Notes under the pieces: generated by a model
What the model saw: only the letters and a program-made list of their open reading frames with translations
Database searches by the model: none
Told to the model about the DNA's origin: nothing
Origin: Kitasatospora sp. MAP12-44
Lineage (GTDB): Bacteria > Actinomycetota > Actinomycetes > Streptomycetales > Streptomycetaceae
NCBI RefSeq assembly: GCF_029892095.1
Contig: NZ_JARZAE010000004.1
Coordinates: 6,944,001-7,008,000 of the forward strand
Direction: 5' to 3'
DNA length: 64,000 nt
Made by a program: the position numbers and the translations under genes
Shown here: positions 30,652 through 41,313 of the stretch, piece by piece
Position numbering within the stretch: position 1 is the stretch's first letter
How the letters are laid out: every line of letters starts with the position of its first letter

Positions 30652-31363
30652 TCTGCGGCGGATCTTCGCCGTGATCGACCTCCTGCTCGATGCCGTCGAC
30701 GAGGAGACGCTCCTTCCGGCGCTGTTCCCGGCGCTGCTCGGGGCCGTCCCGGGGGACAGCCTCACCTGGTCGACCCGTACGCCGACCGGGCGCCACCCGG
30801 TCACCGCGCCGGCCGACCTGTTCAGCCCCGAGGCGGTGGCCGGCTTCTTCCGGTACGCGCGCGATGACTCGCTCTTCCGGCACACCGACACCGGCACCGG
30901 CGTGCCGCTGCGCCGCTCCGACCTGCAGTCCCGCACCGAGTACCACCGACTGGGCACCTACGCCGAGGCGCTGTGCCCGGCGGGCGTCGAGTACCAGTTG
31001 GCGATGGCCTTCCCGGCCGGCTGGGCGCGCAGCGGGCGACGGACCGTCTGCCTGGTGGTGAATCGCGCGGGCACCGACTTCGGTGACGCCGACCTCGCGA
31101 GCGCCACCCTGCTGCGGGCCCGGCTGACCCACGCGCTGGACCGCCTCGCGCCGCCCGTACGGCTGCCGGCGGAGGTCACGGCACGCGAGGCCGCGGTGCT
31201 CGACCTGCTCGCGTCGGGCCTGACGGACCGGCAGATCGGCCGCCGTCTGGAGGTCTCCGAGCGGACCGTGGACAAGCACCTGGAGCACGCCTACGCCAAG
31301 CTGCGGGTGCACAGCCGGGTTGCGGCGGCCACGCTCTGGCGGGAGGCCGCGCAGCGGCGCTGA
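30629..31363 (+). CDS. LuxR family transcriptional regulator
   Basis: About 244 residues if started at the GTG at 30629. C-terminal LuxR HTH: TAREAAVLDLLASGLTDRQI, then RLEVSERTVDKHLEHAYAKL. The N-terminal 170 residues are a GAF-like sensor of unknown ligand. No good ribosome site precedes the GTG, and the start region is sequestered in a 20-bp hairpin; a GTG at 30671 is an alternative. Confidence 0.85.
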   Translation: MAPSGEAGLRRIFAVIDLLLDAVDEETLLPALFPALLGAVPGDSLTWSTRTPTGRHPVTAPADLFSPEAVAGFFRYARDDSLFRHTDTGTGVPLRRSDLQSRTEYHRLGTYAEALCPAGVEYQLAMAFPAGWARSGRRTVCLVVNRAGTDFGDADLASATLLRARLTHALDRLAPPVRLPAEVTAREAAVLDLLASGLTDRQIGRRLEVSERTVDKHLEHAYAKLRVHSRVAAATLWREAAQRR

Positions 31364-31413
31364 GCGTGCTCCCGGGGCTGTTGTAAAGCCCGTGTGAGCT
31401 TTCCGACAGCTCC

Positions 31414-31443
31414 TTGTCCGTATGCGGACCGTCTGCCTAGGCT
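31414..31443 (+). promoter_or_regulatory. Promoter of the riboswitch/glycosidase unit
   Basis: -35 TTGTCC, 18-bp spacer, -10 TAGGCT. A start near 31450 gives a leader of about 230 bases that matches the riboswitch. Confidence 0.6.
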
Positions 31444-31444
31444 G

Positions 31445-31675
31445 CAGTCCGTCCGCCTCTGGCGGGCCCTGCCGCCGGGACGCCGAGTCCTGCCCACCCG
31501 CCGGCGGGCACCACGGCACCGCATGGGCAGGAGTGGGGGAACCAGGTCAGTTGCCGCGACCCCGCCTGCGCATGTGCGCGCGTGGCCGCGACTCGGGGTG
31601 AAGCCGTCCGTCGACGGCCGGGCCGACCTCTCAGGGCCCGAACCCGACAGCTCACCCCGCAGGCGTCGCAGAGGA
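31445..31675 (+). promoter_or_regulatory. Cyclic di-AMP riboswitch (ydaO/yuaA type)
   Basis: The leader holds the three hallmark segments of the class in order: GCAGGAGTGGGGGAACCAGG near 31527, GGGGTGAAGCCG near 31598, and CCGAACCCGACAGCTCACC followed by GCAGGCG near 31640. In Streptomyces this riboswitch controls resuscitation-promoting factors and other wall hydrolases, turning them off when c-di-AMP is high. CCTCTG (31456-31461) can pair with CAGAGG (31669-31674), which includes the ribosome site of the gene, so control of translation start is possible here. Confidence 0.9.
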
Positions 31676-31680
31676 ACCCC

Positions 31681-32886
31681 ATGATCTTTTCTGGTACCCC
31701 CGCACGCCTTGGCACGATAGCCGGAGTGGTCGGCCTGCTGGCCGTCCCGGTGGCTGTCCAGGCGCAGGCCGCGAGCGCGCTCAGCGTCACCCAGGACCGG
31801 CTGACCCCGACCACCGCACCCGCCGGGAGCGCGACCACCGCCTCCCTCACGCTGCACTCCTCCAGCTGCTTCACCGCGCGCACGGTGGGCGTCGGCGTGC
31901 GGGACGCGGCCGGGAACAACCTCGACTTCCCCGGCTCGCTCTCCAACGCGCGGATCTGCCCCGGCGGTCTGACGCTGACCACCGCCGCCCGGACGTTCCC
32001 GACCGGTACGTACAGTGAGTTCGGCTTCTACCAGGACATCGCCGGGACCTGGCACAACCTGACGACGCAGACCCTGACCGTCGGTTCGAAGCCCGCGCCG
32101 GCGCCCGCCCCGGCCCCGACGCCTGCCCCCGCGCCCGCGCCGACCCCGACCCCGACGCCCGCTCCGGCGCCGACCCCCGCGCCCGCGCCCGCCTCGCCCG
32201 TCGCGGGCAAGACCCTCACCTGGTCCGACGAGTTCAACACCCCGCTCGCCCAGGACCCGCACTGGCAGTCGGCCACCACCAGCTCGTACAAGTACGGCAC
32301 CCACAACCCGGACGACAACAAGCTCGACTGGCTGGACCCGTCCGACGTGCAGACGGCGAACGGTGTGGCCACCTTCACCGCCCAGCCCAGCAGCCACATC
32401 CTGGAGAACGGCAAGCAGGCCTGGACCACCGGGCTGCTCACCACCGAGGGCACCGCTGAGGGCTTCAAGGTCAAGACCGGCGACTACGCCGAGACCCGGG
32501 TCCAGCTGCCGACCGGCTCCGGCGCCTGGCCCGCGCTGTGGACCTGGCAGAACGGTGGCAACGAGGTCGACTCCTTCGAGTACCACCCGGACAACCCGAA
32601 CCTGCTGGAGCTGACCAACCACGTCAACCCCGGGCAGGACTACTACACCAACGCCGGCGCGGTGAAGCCGGGCCAGTGGGTCACCATCGGCACGTACTAC
32701 GGCGCCAACTCGGTGGACTGGTACGTCAACGGGGTCAAGGTCTACTCCGACAACACCGGTGTCGGCGCCAACTGGTCGGCCTACCTGATCCTCAACCTGT
32801 CGGTCGGCGCGGGCGAGTACCACCCGGGCCCGCAGGGCACCGCCCCGATCAGCTTCGCCGCCGACTACGTCCGCGTGTACCGCTAA
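31681..32886 (+). CDS. Secreted GH16-like glycoside hydrolase
   Basis: 401 residues. Signal peptide (residues 1-31, ending AQAAS), a beta-sandwich domain with two cysteines, an Ala-Pro/Thr-Pro linker of about 45 residues, and a C-terminal GH16-type jelly roll. The catalytic signature ExDxxE is present in GNEVDSFEYHPD, with W-rich substrate strands (WPALWTWQNGG). GH16 enzymes cut beta-1,3/1,4-glucans or related polymers; the exact substrate is open. Its control by c-di-AMP suggests a cell-wall or spore role rather than simple foraging. Ribosome site AGAGGAA. Confidence 0.85.
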   Translation: MIFSGTPARLGTIAGVVGLLAVPVAVQAQAASALSVTQDRLTPTTAPAGSATTASLTLHSSSCFTARTVGVGVRDAAGNNLDFPGSLSNARICPGGLTLTTAARTFPTGTYSEFGFYQDIAGTWHNLTTQTLTVGSKPAPAPAPAPTPAPAPAPTPTPTPAPAPTPAPAPASPVAGKTLTWSDEFNTPLAQDPHWQSATTSSYKYGTHNPDDNKLDWLDPSDVQTANGVATFTAQPSSHILENGKQAWTTGLLTTEGTAEGFKVKTGDYAETRVQLPTGSGAWPALWTWQNGGNEVDSFEYHPDNPNLLELTNHVNPGQDYYTNAGAVKPGQWVTIGTYYGANSVDWYVNGVKVYSDNTGVGANWSAYLILNLSVGAGEYHPGPQGTAPISFAADYVRVYR

Positions 32887-32896
32887 GCACTACCCG

Positions 32897-33334
32897 TCAG
32901 GCCCCCGCGCCGCCGACCTGGATCTCGAACTCCGCCGTGTTGTTCGAAGGATCCGGGTCGGCGGCGCTCTGCACGGTGATCCGGCCGCGCAGGGTGCCGC
33001 GGGCCTGCGCGGCGATCCGCACCGGCACCAGCGCCGTCGCCGACCCGAGCGCGGGCAGCCCGGCCGGGAACGGGCAGCGGACCCGCGTCGCGCTCGGGTC
33101 GACCGTGCATGCCGCGGGGAAGTACGGCCCGATCGCCGTCGCCCCGGCGGGCAGCCGGAGCACCACGGTGAACGCCCCGGCGGTGTCCGGCCCCCCGTTG
33201 GCGACCAGCGCGTGCACCGTCGCGGTGCCGCCCGGCTGGGCCTCGACCGCGGGGAGCGGCACAGGCCTGAGGTCGGCGCTCGCGGGGGCGAGCAGCAGCG
33301 CGGTGGTGAGCAGCGGGGTCAGCAGAGGCGTCAT
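32897..33334 (-). CDS. Secreted DUF11-like beta-sandwich protein
   Basis: 145 residues. Signal peptide (TPLLTTALLLAPASAD), then one DUF11-type repeat with GGTATVHALVANGGPDTAGAF, a Cys pair, and the terminal DPDPSNNTAEFEI. Probably a surface or wall-associated domain. Convergent with the glycosidase gene at a distance of 10 bp. Confidence 0.8.
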   Translation of the reverse strand: MTPLLTPLLTTALLLAPASADLRPVPLPAVEAQPGGTATVHALVANGGPDTAGAFTVVLRLPAGATAIGPYFPAACTVDPSATRVRCPFPAGLPALGSATALVPVRIAAQARGTLRGRITVQSAADPDPSNNTAEFEIQVGGAGA

Positions 33335-33371
33335 GCCGATCGACGCTACGCCACCGCGCGCGCACGTGTCG

Positions 33372-34163
33372 TTACGGTGCGAGCACCTGGCCGAGCCGCT
33401 CGGCGATCTGGCGCATCACCGGCACCAGCGAGGCGCTGCCGGCCTGCTCCTCCAGTGCGCGGATCCGCGCCTCGGGGCCGGAGACCGAGAGGGCGGTCGG
33501 GGTCGGCGCGCCCGGAACGGCCACCGCGATGCAGCGCACCCCGATCTCCTGCTCCTGGTCGTCGACCACATAGCCGGCCTCGCGCGCCTCGGCGAGCTGG
33601 GCGAAGAGCGCGGTCGGGTCGGTGACGGTGAAGGCGGTGTGGGCGGGCAGCGGCTGGGTGCCGAGTACGGCGCGCGCCTCGTCCTCGGGGAGCTGGGCGA
33701 GCAGCGCCTTGCCGACGCCGGTGCAGTGCGGCTGCACCCGCCGGCCGACCTCGGTGAACATCCGCATCGAGCGCCGCGACTGCACCTGGCCCACATAGAC
33801 CACGTCGCCGCCCTCGAGCACCGCCAGGTTGGCGGTCTCGCCGGTGGCCTCCATCAGCTCCGCCAGGTACGGGCGGGCCCAACTGCCCAGCAGCCGGCCG
33901 GCCGTCTCGCCCAGCCGGATCAGCCGGGGGCCCAGGGTGTAGCGACGAGCGGTGTCCTGGCGGACATAACCCTGCTGCGCCAGGGTACGAACCAGCCGGT
34001 GGATGGTCGGCATCGGCAGGCCCGACGTGGTCGACAGCTCGCTGAGGGTGGCGATGCCGCCGGAGTCGGCCAGCGCCTCCAGGAGCTGGAAGGCGCGCTC
34101 GACGGACTGCACGCTACCGGCGCTGCGGTCGGAGCCTGTCGATGCGGCAGGGGTGCTGGCCAC
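33372..34163 (-). CDS. allR: IclR family regulator, AllR-like
   Basis: 263 residues from the GTG at 34163 (AGGGA upstream). N-terminal winged HTH (ATLSELSTTSGLPMPTIHRL), C-terminal effector domain (LAVLEGGDVVYVGQVQS, HCTGVGKALLAQL, GVRCIAVAVP). Divergent from malate synthase. In S. coelicolor the IclR regulator at this place (AllR) represses allantoin and glyoxylate genes and responds to allantoin-pathway metabolites; the assignment here rests on synteny and family. It is the best candidate for the paired 15-bp sites. Confidence 0.88.
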   Translation of the reverse strand: MASTPAASTGSDRSAGSVQSVERAFQLLEALADSGGIATLSELSTTSGLPMPTIHRLVRTLAQQGYVRQDTARRYTLGPRLIRLGETAGRLLGSWARPYLAELMEATGETANLAVLEGGDVVYVGQVQSRRSMRMFTEVGRRVQPHCTGVGKALLAQLPEDEARAVLGTQPLPAHTAFTVTDPTALFAQLAEAREAGYVVDDQEQEIGVRCIAVAVPGAPTPTALSVSGPEARIRALEEQAGSASLVPVMRQIAERLGQVLAP

Positions 34164-34210
34164 CGGCGTTCCCTTTGCTCTCGGGGGAGGAGTAGGCTCC
34201 CAGCGATCTA

Positions 34211-34265
34211 CCTCAACAAACCGTTGAAATTCTGTATCGCGGAAACTAGTCTCCACCTTACAGAA
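34211..34265 (+). promoter_or_regulatory. allR/aceB control region: type B site plus paired type A sites
   Basis: Type B site CCTCAACAAACCGTTGAAA (34211-34229) ends in the -35 TTGAAA of aceB. The 17-bp spacer contains type A site 1 TTCTGTATCGCGGAA (34230-34244), followed by -10 TAGTCT (34247-34252). Type A site 2 CTCCACCTTACAGAA (34251-34265) lies at the expected start point, exactly 21 bp from site 1. Confidence 0.75.
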
Positions 34266-34353
34266 TCCAACTCGCCAGTAGGCGGGTTCAGATCAAGGAA
34301 GTTCCCACCGGAGCTCCCTTAACAGGCTCAACCGTCCAAGGAGTGTCCTGCCC

Positions 34354-36006
<1,653 letters not shown>

Positions 36007-36026
36007 GCCGCTTACTGCCGTTTCGT

Positions 36027-36062
36027 ACGGTCCACCGGGGCAACCTGTCCCCAGTGGACCGT
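36027..36062 (+). terminator. Hairpin after aceB
   Basis: Arms ACGGTCCAC and GTGGACCGT, with CGGGG/CCCC stacking inside, 20 bp after the stop codon. Confidence 0.75.
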
Positions 36063-36091
36063 GCGCTTTCTCTCCGAAAGGTTCCACCCTC

Positions 36092-36481
36092 ATGGTCCGC
36101 ATGTTCCTCAACGGCCAGGCGATGCGCGGCGGCGAGTTCAACGCCCTGCTCGGCGACGCCCCGCTGCTCGGTGTCGTCCGCACCGCGCCCGGCCACCGCT
36201 TCTTCTCCATCCGCGACGTCTGCCCCGGCCTGCTGCCCGACCCGTCGGTGACCACCGCGATAGAGGGCGAGCTGTACGAGGTGAGCCCGGAGCTGCTGCG
36301 TGACGTGGTGCTGCCCGGTGAGCCGCGCGAGCTGGAGTTCGGGATCATCAAGCTGGAGGACGGCAGCGCCTGCTTCTCGATGGTCCTGGCCCGCGGCGAG
36401 CTGGAGCGCGGCGTGCACAAGGAGATCACCGAGTTCGGCGGCTGGCGGGCCTATCTGGCCACCCTCGGCAGGACGTTCTAA
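36092..36481 (+). CDS. Gamma-glutamylcyclotransferase-like / allophanate hydrolase C-domain protein
   Basis: 129 residues. VRMFLNGQAMRGGEFN..LLGDAPLLGVVRT, IEGELYEVSPELL and the final GGWRAYLAT resemble the stand-alone C-terminal domain of allophanate hydrolase (AtzF), a GGCT-fold module. That link would fit urea nitrogen release next to purine degradation. Activity unproven. The 3' end overlaps the convergent lipoprotein gene by four bases. Confidence 0.72.
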   Translation: MVRMFLNGQAMRGGEFNALLGDAPLLGVVRTAPGHRFFSIRDVCPGLLPDPSVTTAIEGELYEVSPELLRDVVLPGEPRELEFGIIKLEDGSACFSMVLARGELERGVHKEITEFGGWRAYLATLGRTF

Positions 36482-37422
36482 CCCGCGCCGCCGCTGCGCA
36501 GGACATCCGCGAAGACCGCGGCCTGGGCCTGCATCTGGTTCTTGATGGTCTCCAGTTCGCCGGCGTGCGGAGCCATCAGGGCCCGCTGGCGGTCCACCTC
36601 GGCGGTGAACCAGACGCCGACGACGTTGCCCTGCTGCTTGCAGTCCACGTCCGCCTGGGCGGTCAGCAGCTCGGTCGGGCTCGCCGTCGGGCCGCCGAAG
36701 GCCTTGTCGTTCACCGCGTCCAGCGGGGTGGCGTAGTGGAACCCCTTGGCGAGCATGCAGGTGGACCAGGCCTCGAACACTTTCTGCACAGCCGGCACCT
36801 TCATGGAGTCGGCAAAACTCTCGTCGCTGATCTGCTGGACCAGTGCGGCCTCTCCGAGGAAGGTCGCACCGTCCTGCAGTTTCGTGTGCATCTCGCCCGC
36901 GCAGCCGTTCGGGCCGACCGGTTGACCGTGATAGGTCGTGGCGGTTCCGGGTTTTCCGGGAGTTCCGTTCCCGGCGAGTACGAGTTGGTACCCCGGGTCC
37001 GTGTTCTCCGGTGCCTCCTTTTTCGGGGCGGAATTCGGAAGATATCCCTGGTCGGCCGGTCCGAAATGATATCCGGTGGTTTTCGCCTGCTCCGGACTGG
37101 TCACCCCGTATCGCATTTCGGTCTGCGTCGCGGGTCCGCTCTTTGCAGTGGGGGGAGTGCCATTGAAGGTCAGACCGTAGCGCTTTACGCAACTTGAGAT
37201 CAGGAGTTCCGAGGCTTTGCTGAGCTGGAGCGAGGTGTCCGGGCTCAGCTGGTAGTCGGCGGTCGGCAGCCGCAGCGCGGTGCTGTTCAGGACGGTGGGG
37301 GTGGCGGCCGGCGAGGGGGCGGCGGCATCGGCGGCACCGGAGCAGCCGGAGGCCGAGGCCAGCACGCCCGCGCAGCTCACGGCGGCCAGCAGGGCGGGCA
37401 GGATGCGGAAGGAACGGGACAT
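36478..37422 (-). CDS. Putative lipoprotein of unknown function
   Basis: 314 residues. Lipobox-like VLASASGCSG after a hydrophobic signal; GAGGAG before the ATG. The mature protein has several cysteines (SSCVKRYG, NGCAGEM, STCMLAKGF, VDCKQQG), in a spacing repeated in a family of Streptomyces lipoproteins whose role is unknown. Confidence 0.8.
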   Translation of the reverse strand: MSRSFRILPALLAAVSCAGVLASASGCSGAADAAAPSPAATPTVLNSTALRLPTADYQLSPDTSLQLSKASELLISSCVKRYGLTFNGTPPTAKSGPATQTEMRYGVTSPEQAKTTGYHFGPADQGYLPNSAPKKEAPENTDPGYQLVLAGNGTPGKPGTATTYHGQPVGPNGCAGEMHTKLQDGATFLGEAALVQQISDESFADSMKVPAVQKVFEAWSTCMLAKGFHYATPLDAVNDKAFGGPTASPTELLTAQADVDCKQQGNVVGVWFTAEVDRQRALMAPHAGELETIKNQMQAQAAVFADVLRSGGAG

Positions 37423-37505
37423 GCCGGGGACTCCTCGTCGAACCGGGTGGGGACGATGGCGGCGGCCGGCCGGGGCGAACCCCCGGCCGACCGGCCGACC
37501 CTGCA

Positions 37506-37853
37506 TCAGGAGAAGCTGATGGCGGCGTCCTCGTTGTAGGTGTTGACCAGGCGGGCCTCGCCGCTGTACGGGGCCAGGGTGTCGTAGGAGCCGGCGTAGT
37601 TGGAGTTGTACCAGATGAACGCGTAGCTGCTGTCGTTGTTCCAGGCCGAGGCCGCGTTGTTCTTCACGGAGCCATCGGACGGGAACGAGTAGCCCGCGAG
37701 GTTCGGGACGTTGCCGTAGAAGGTGACCGACTCGCCGGCGTAGTTCGAGTTGTAGTAGAGCGTGACCGAGTTGGCCGAAGCGGTGCCGGCCAGGCCCAGG
37801 GTGGCGAGAGCGGCGGCAGCGACGCCGAGACCGACGACAGACTTGATGCGCAT
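37506..37853 (-). CDS. Peptidase inhibitor I36-like secreted protein (beta/gamma-crystallin fold)
   Basis: 115 residues: signal peptide (RIKSVVGLGVAAAALATLGL, cleavage near ASAN), then two crystallin-like repeats built around YYNSNYAGESVTFYG and WYNSNYAGSYDTLAP. Family I36 includes the Streptomyces metalloproteinase inhibitor SMPI. No cysteines are present, unlike SMPI, so inhibition is not certain; calcium binding is an alternative. Confidence 0.8.
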   Translation of the reverse strand: MRIKSVVGLGVAAAALATLGLAGTASANSVTLYYNSNYAGESVTFYGNVPNLAGYSFPSDGSVKNNAASAWNNDSSYAFIWYNSNYAGSYDTLAPYSGEARLVNTYNEDAAISFS

Positions 37854-37922
37854 GGGTTTTCCTCCGTTGAAGTGCTGGGCATTCCTTTCGGCAGGTTCCG
37901 GGGTTCCGGGTTGTTCCCCCTG

Positions 37923-37997
37923 CCGACACCTGAAAATTTACGCGCGGCCCATTCGGGCGGCAATGCCGTTTGTTTAGCGGCTGCTTACAGGTGTCGG
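37923..37997. repeat. 10-bp inverted repeat flanking a 55-bp AT-richer segment
   Basis: CCGACACCTG (37923-37932) and CAGGTGTCGG (37988-37997) are perfect inverted copies between the inhibitor gene and the IS4-like gene. They could be a vestigial element end or a regulatory palindrome. Confidence 0.5.
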
Positions 37998-38005
37998 ACC
38001 GGTCT

Positions 38006-39007
38006 TTATCCGGGCATTGTCGTGCGAATTCGGGCGCGCTGACCCGCCGCCGGCTCCATCGCGGACCGGGCGTACTGCATGGACTGCCGGATCGCGTAGT
38101 GCACCAGCAGCCGCCCGTACACCTCCTGGCGGACGCCGTCGGGGGTCCGACTGGTCAGCGGCCCGTGCTGCTGGGCGCCGCCGAGCAGGGCGTCCCGCAG
38201 GGCGCCGTGCTGTTCGGCGCCGCGAGCGAGGACGTCGAGCAAGTCGGCGGCGGGCACGGCCGGATCGAGCAGGGTGGTGACCACATCGGGCGCGATCACC
38301 CGCAGCAGTCGGCCGCCCAGGCCTGCCAGGAACGAGCCGTCGGGCGAGCGCCGTTCGCTCTGGACGGGAATCCGGACGGCCGGCAGGCGCCAGACCAGCG
38401 CGATGCCCCCGGCCGTGGCGGTGGCGATCAGTTCGGGGTCGAGCGGCAGCCGGTCGACCAGCAGCAGGCTTCTCGGACCGACCGAGCGCAGCAGCGTCCT
38501 GGGCGACTCGCCGTCCAGCAGGGCCACGTCCAGGACCGCCCCGCTGCCGCGCTCCACCAGTCCGCTGACCCGCAGCCGGGCGGTCTCGCCCGAACTCTCG
38601 GGCAGCTCGACCTGCTCCTCCTGCAGGAGCAGGACGCGCCGACCGCGCCAGTGCGCGTTCGGGGTGTCCGGCGCCGCCAGCGGGCGGACGGCGGAGCTGA
38701 AGAGCGCGTGCAGCGGGCCGCTGCCCAGGCGCTCACGGGCCTGGAAGATGCTCGCCTTGTTGGGCAGTCGCTCGTCGGCCCAGAGCCCTCCCCAGCGCAG
38801 CCCGGAGGTGAGGCGGCGCATCACGTCCAGATAGGGCGCGGGGGAGAACAGGGCCATGGCGAGGACGAAGTAGACCATCAACCGCGCCGACAGCAGGCGC
38901 TTGCGCTGCTCGGTCCGCCCGCAGGCGGCGACCGCGGAGTCGACCGCGTCCGCGGGGTAGGTGTGGATCAGCAGGCCGATCCCTGCGACATCGGCGACAT
39001 CGGACAC
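38006..39007 (-). CDS. IS4-type transposase-like protein, probably domesticated or inactive
   Basis: 333 residues. The N-terminal domain is the IS4 transposase N-domain (LIHTYPADAVDSAVAACGR, MVYFVLAMALFSPAPYLDVM, LPNKASIFQARERLG). The DDE core is eroded: the segment that normally carries the first Asp reads VLLLQEEQVELPESS. The second Asp (LLLVDRLPLD) and the helix around the third acid (QEVYGRLLVHYAI) remain. The frame is open over its whole length, with GAGGAG before the GTG at 39007, and no IS ends are seen. It is therefore maintained but unlikely to transpose. Confidence 0.75.
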   Translation of the reverse strand: MSDVADVAGIGLLIHTYPADAVDSAVAACGRTEQRKRLLSARLMVYFVLAMALFSPAPYLDVMRRLTSGLRWGGLWADERLPNKASIFQARERLGSGPLHALFSSAVRPLAAPDTPNAHWRGRRVLLLQEEQVELPESSGETARLRVSGLVERGSGAVLDVALLDGESPRTLLRSVGPRSLLLVDRLPLDPELIATATAGGIALVWRLPAVRIPVQSERRSPDGSFLAGLGGRLLRVIAPDVVTTLLDPAVPAADLLDVLARGAEQHGALRDALLGGAQQHGPLTSRTPDGVRQEVYGRLLVHYAIRQSMQYARSAMEPAAGQRARIRTTMPG

Positions 39008-39200
39008 GGCGACTCCTCTGCGTGGGCGGGGAGCGGCCAGCTTTTCCGACCCCGTCGGCGGTGTCACCGGTCCTGAGCTGGCACCTAGGTGCGTGGCCCC
39101 AAGCTGCCTGCGCGCGGGTGCTGCGCATGCGGATGGTGCGTTCCGTACGGCTTTGCGGGGAGATCGGGGGGTCTTCCTGGTGGGATCGCCAATGGTGGAG

Positions 39201-39304
39201 CTTCAACGAGTTGTTGAAGATGGGCCCACTGGACTCTTGACGCCTCGTCGGGCTGCGTCCTACCTTTATTTCGCATACCAAAACCAAATTTCCGTATCGT
39301 GGAA
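39201..39304 (+). promoter_or_regulatory. gcl control region: type B site, promoter, paired type A sites
   Basis: Type B palindrome CTTCAACGAGTTGTTGAAG (39201-39219) lies upstream of -35 TTGACG (39237-39242), 18-bp spacer, -10 TACCTT (39261-39266). Type A sites TTTCGCATACCAAAA (39269-39283) and TTCCGTATCGTGGAA (39290-39304), 21 bp apart, cover the expected start point. The rest of the 317-bp gap shows no gene. Confidence 0.75.
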
Positions 39305-39324
39305 CTGACCGCAGGAGTAACCCG

Positions 39325-41112
<1,788 letters not shown>

Positions 41113-41122
41113 TCTGACCGAC

Positions 41123-41162
41123 CGAAGGGCCCCGCAGACGCTTGCGTCTGCGGGGCCCTTCG
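41123..41162. terminator. gcl terminator
   Basis: Perfect 19-base arms with a TT loop, 10 bp after the gcl stop codon. Confidence 0.9.
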
Positions 41163-41197
41163 CGTTGGGCGGGGGAGGGGTACCACAGGCGGGCACG

Positions 41198-41236
41198 CCG
41201 CAGCCCCGGACCCTCGCCGTGGGTCCGGGGCTGCGG
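41198..41236. terminator. Terminator of the urate-degradation operon
   Basis: Perfect 16-base arms (CCGCAGCCCCGGACCC) around TCGCCGT. It lies 77 bp past the last gene of the minus-strand operon. Confidence 0.8.
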
Positions 41237-41313
41237 TCCGTACGCCCCGGCTGGGGCGGACGGAGTCCGGGACACGCACCGTCCCTGGGCGGCCCGGAGT
41301 TCAGGGGAAGGGA

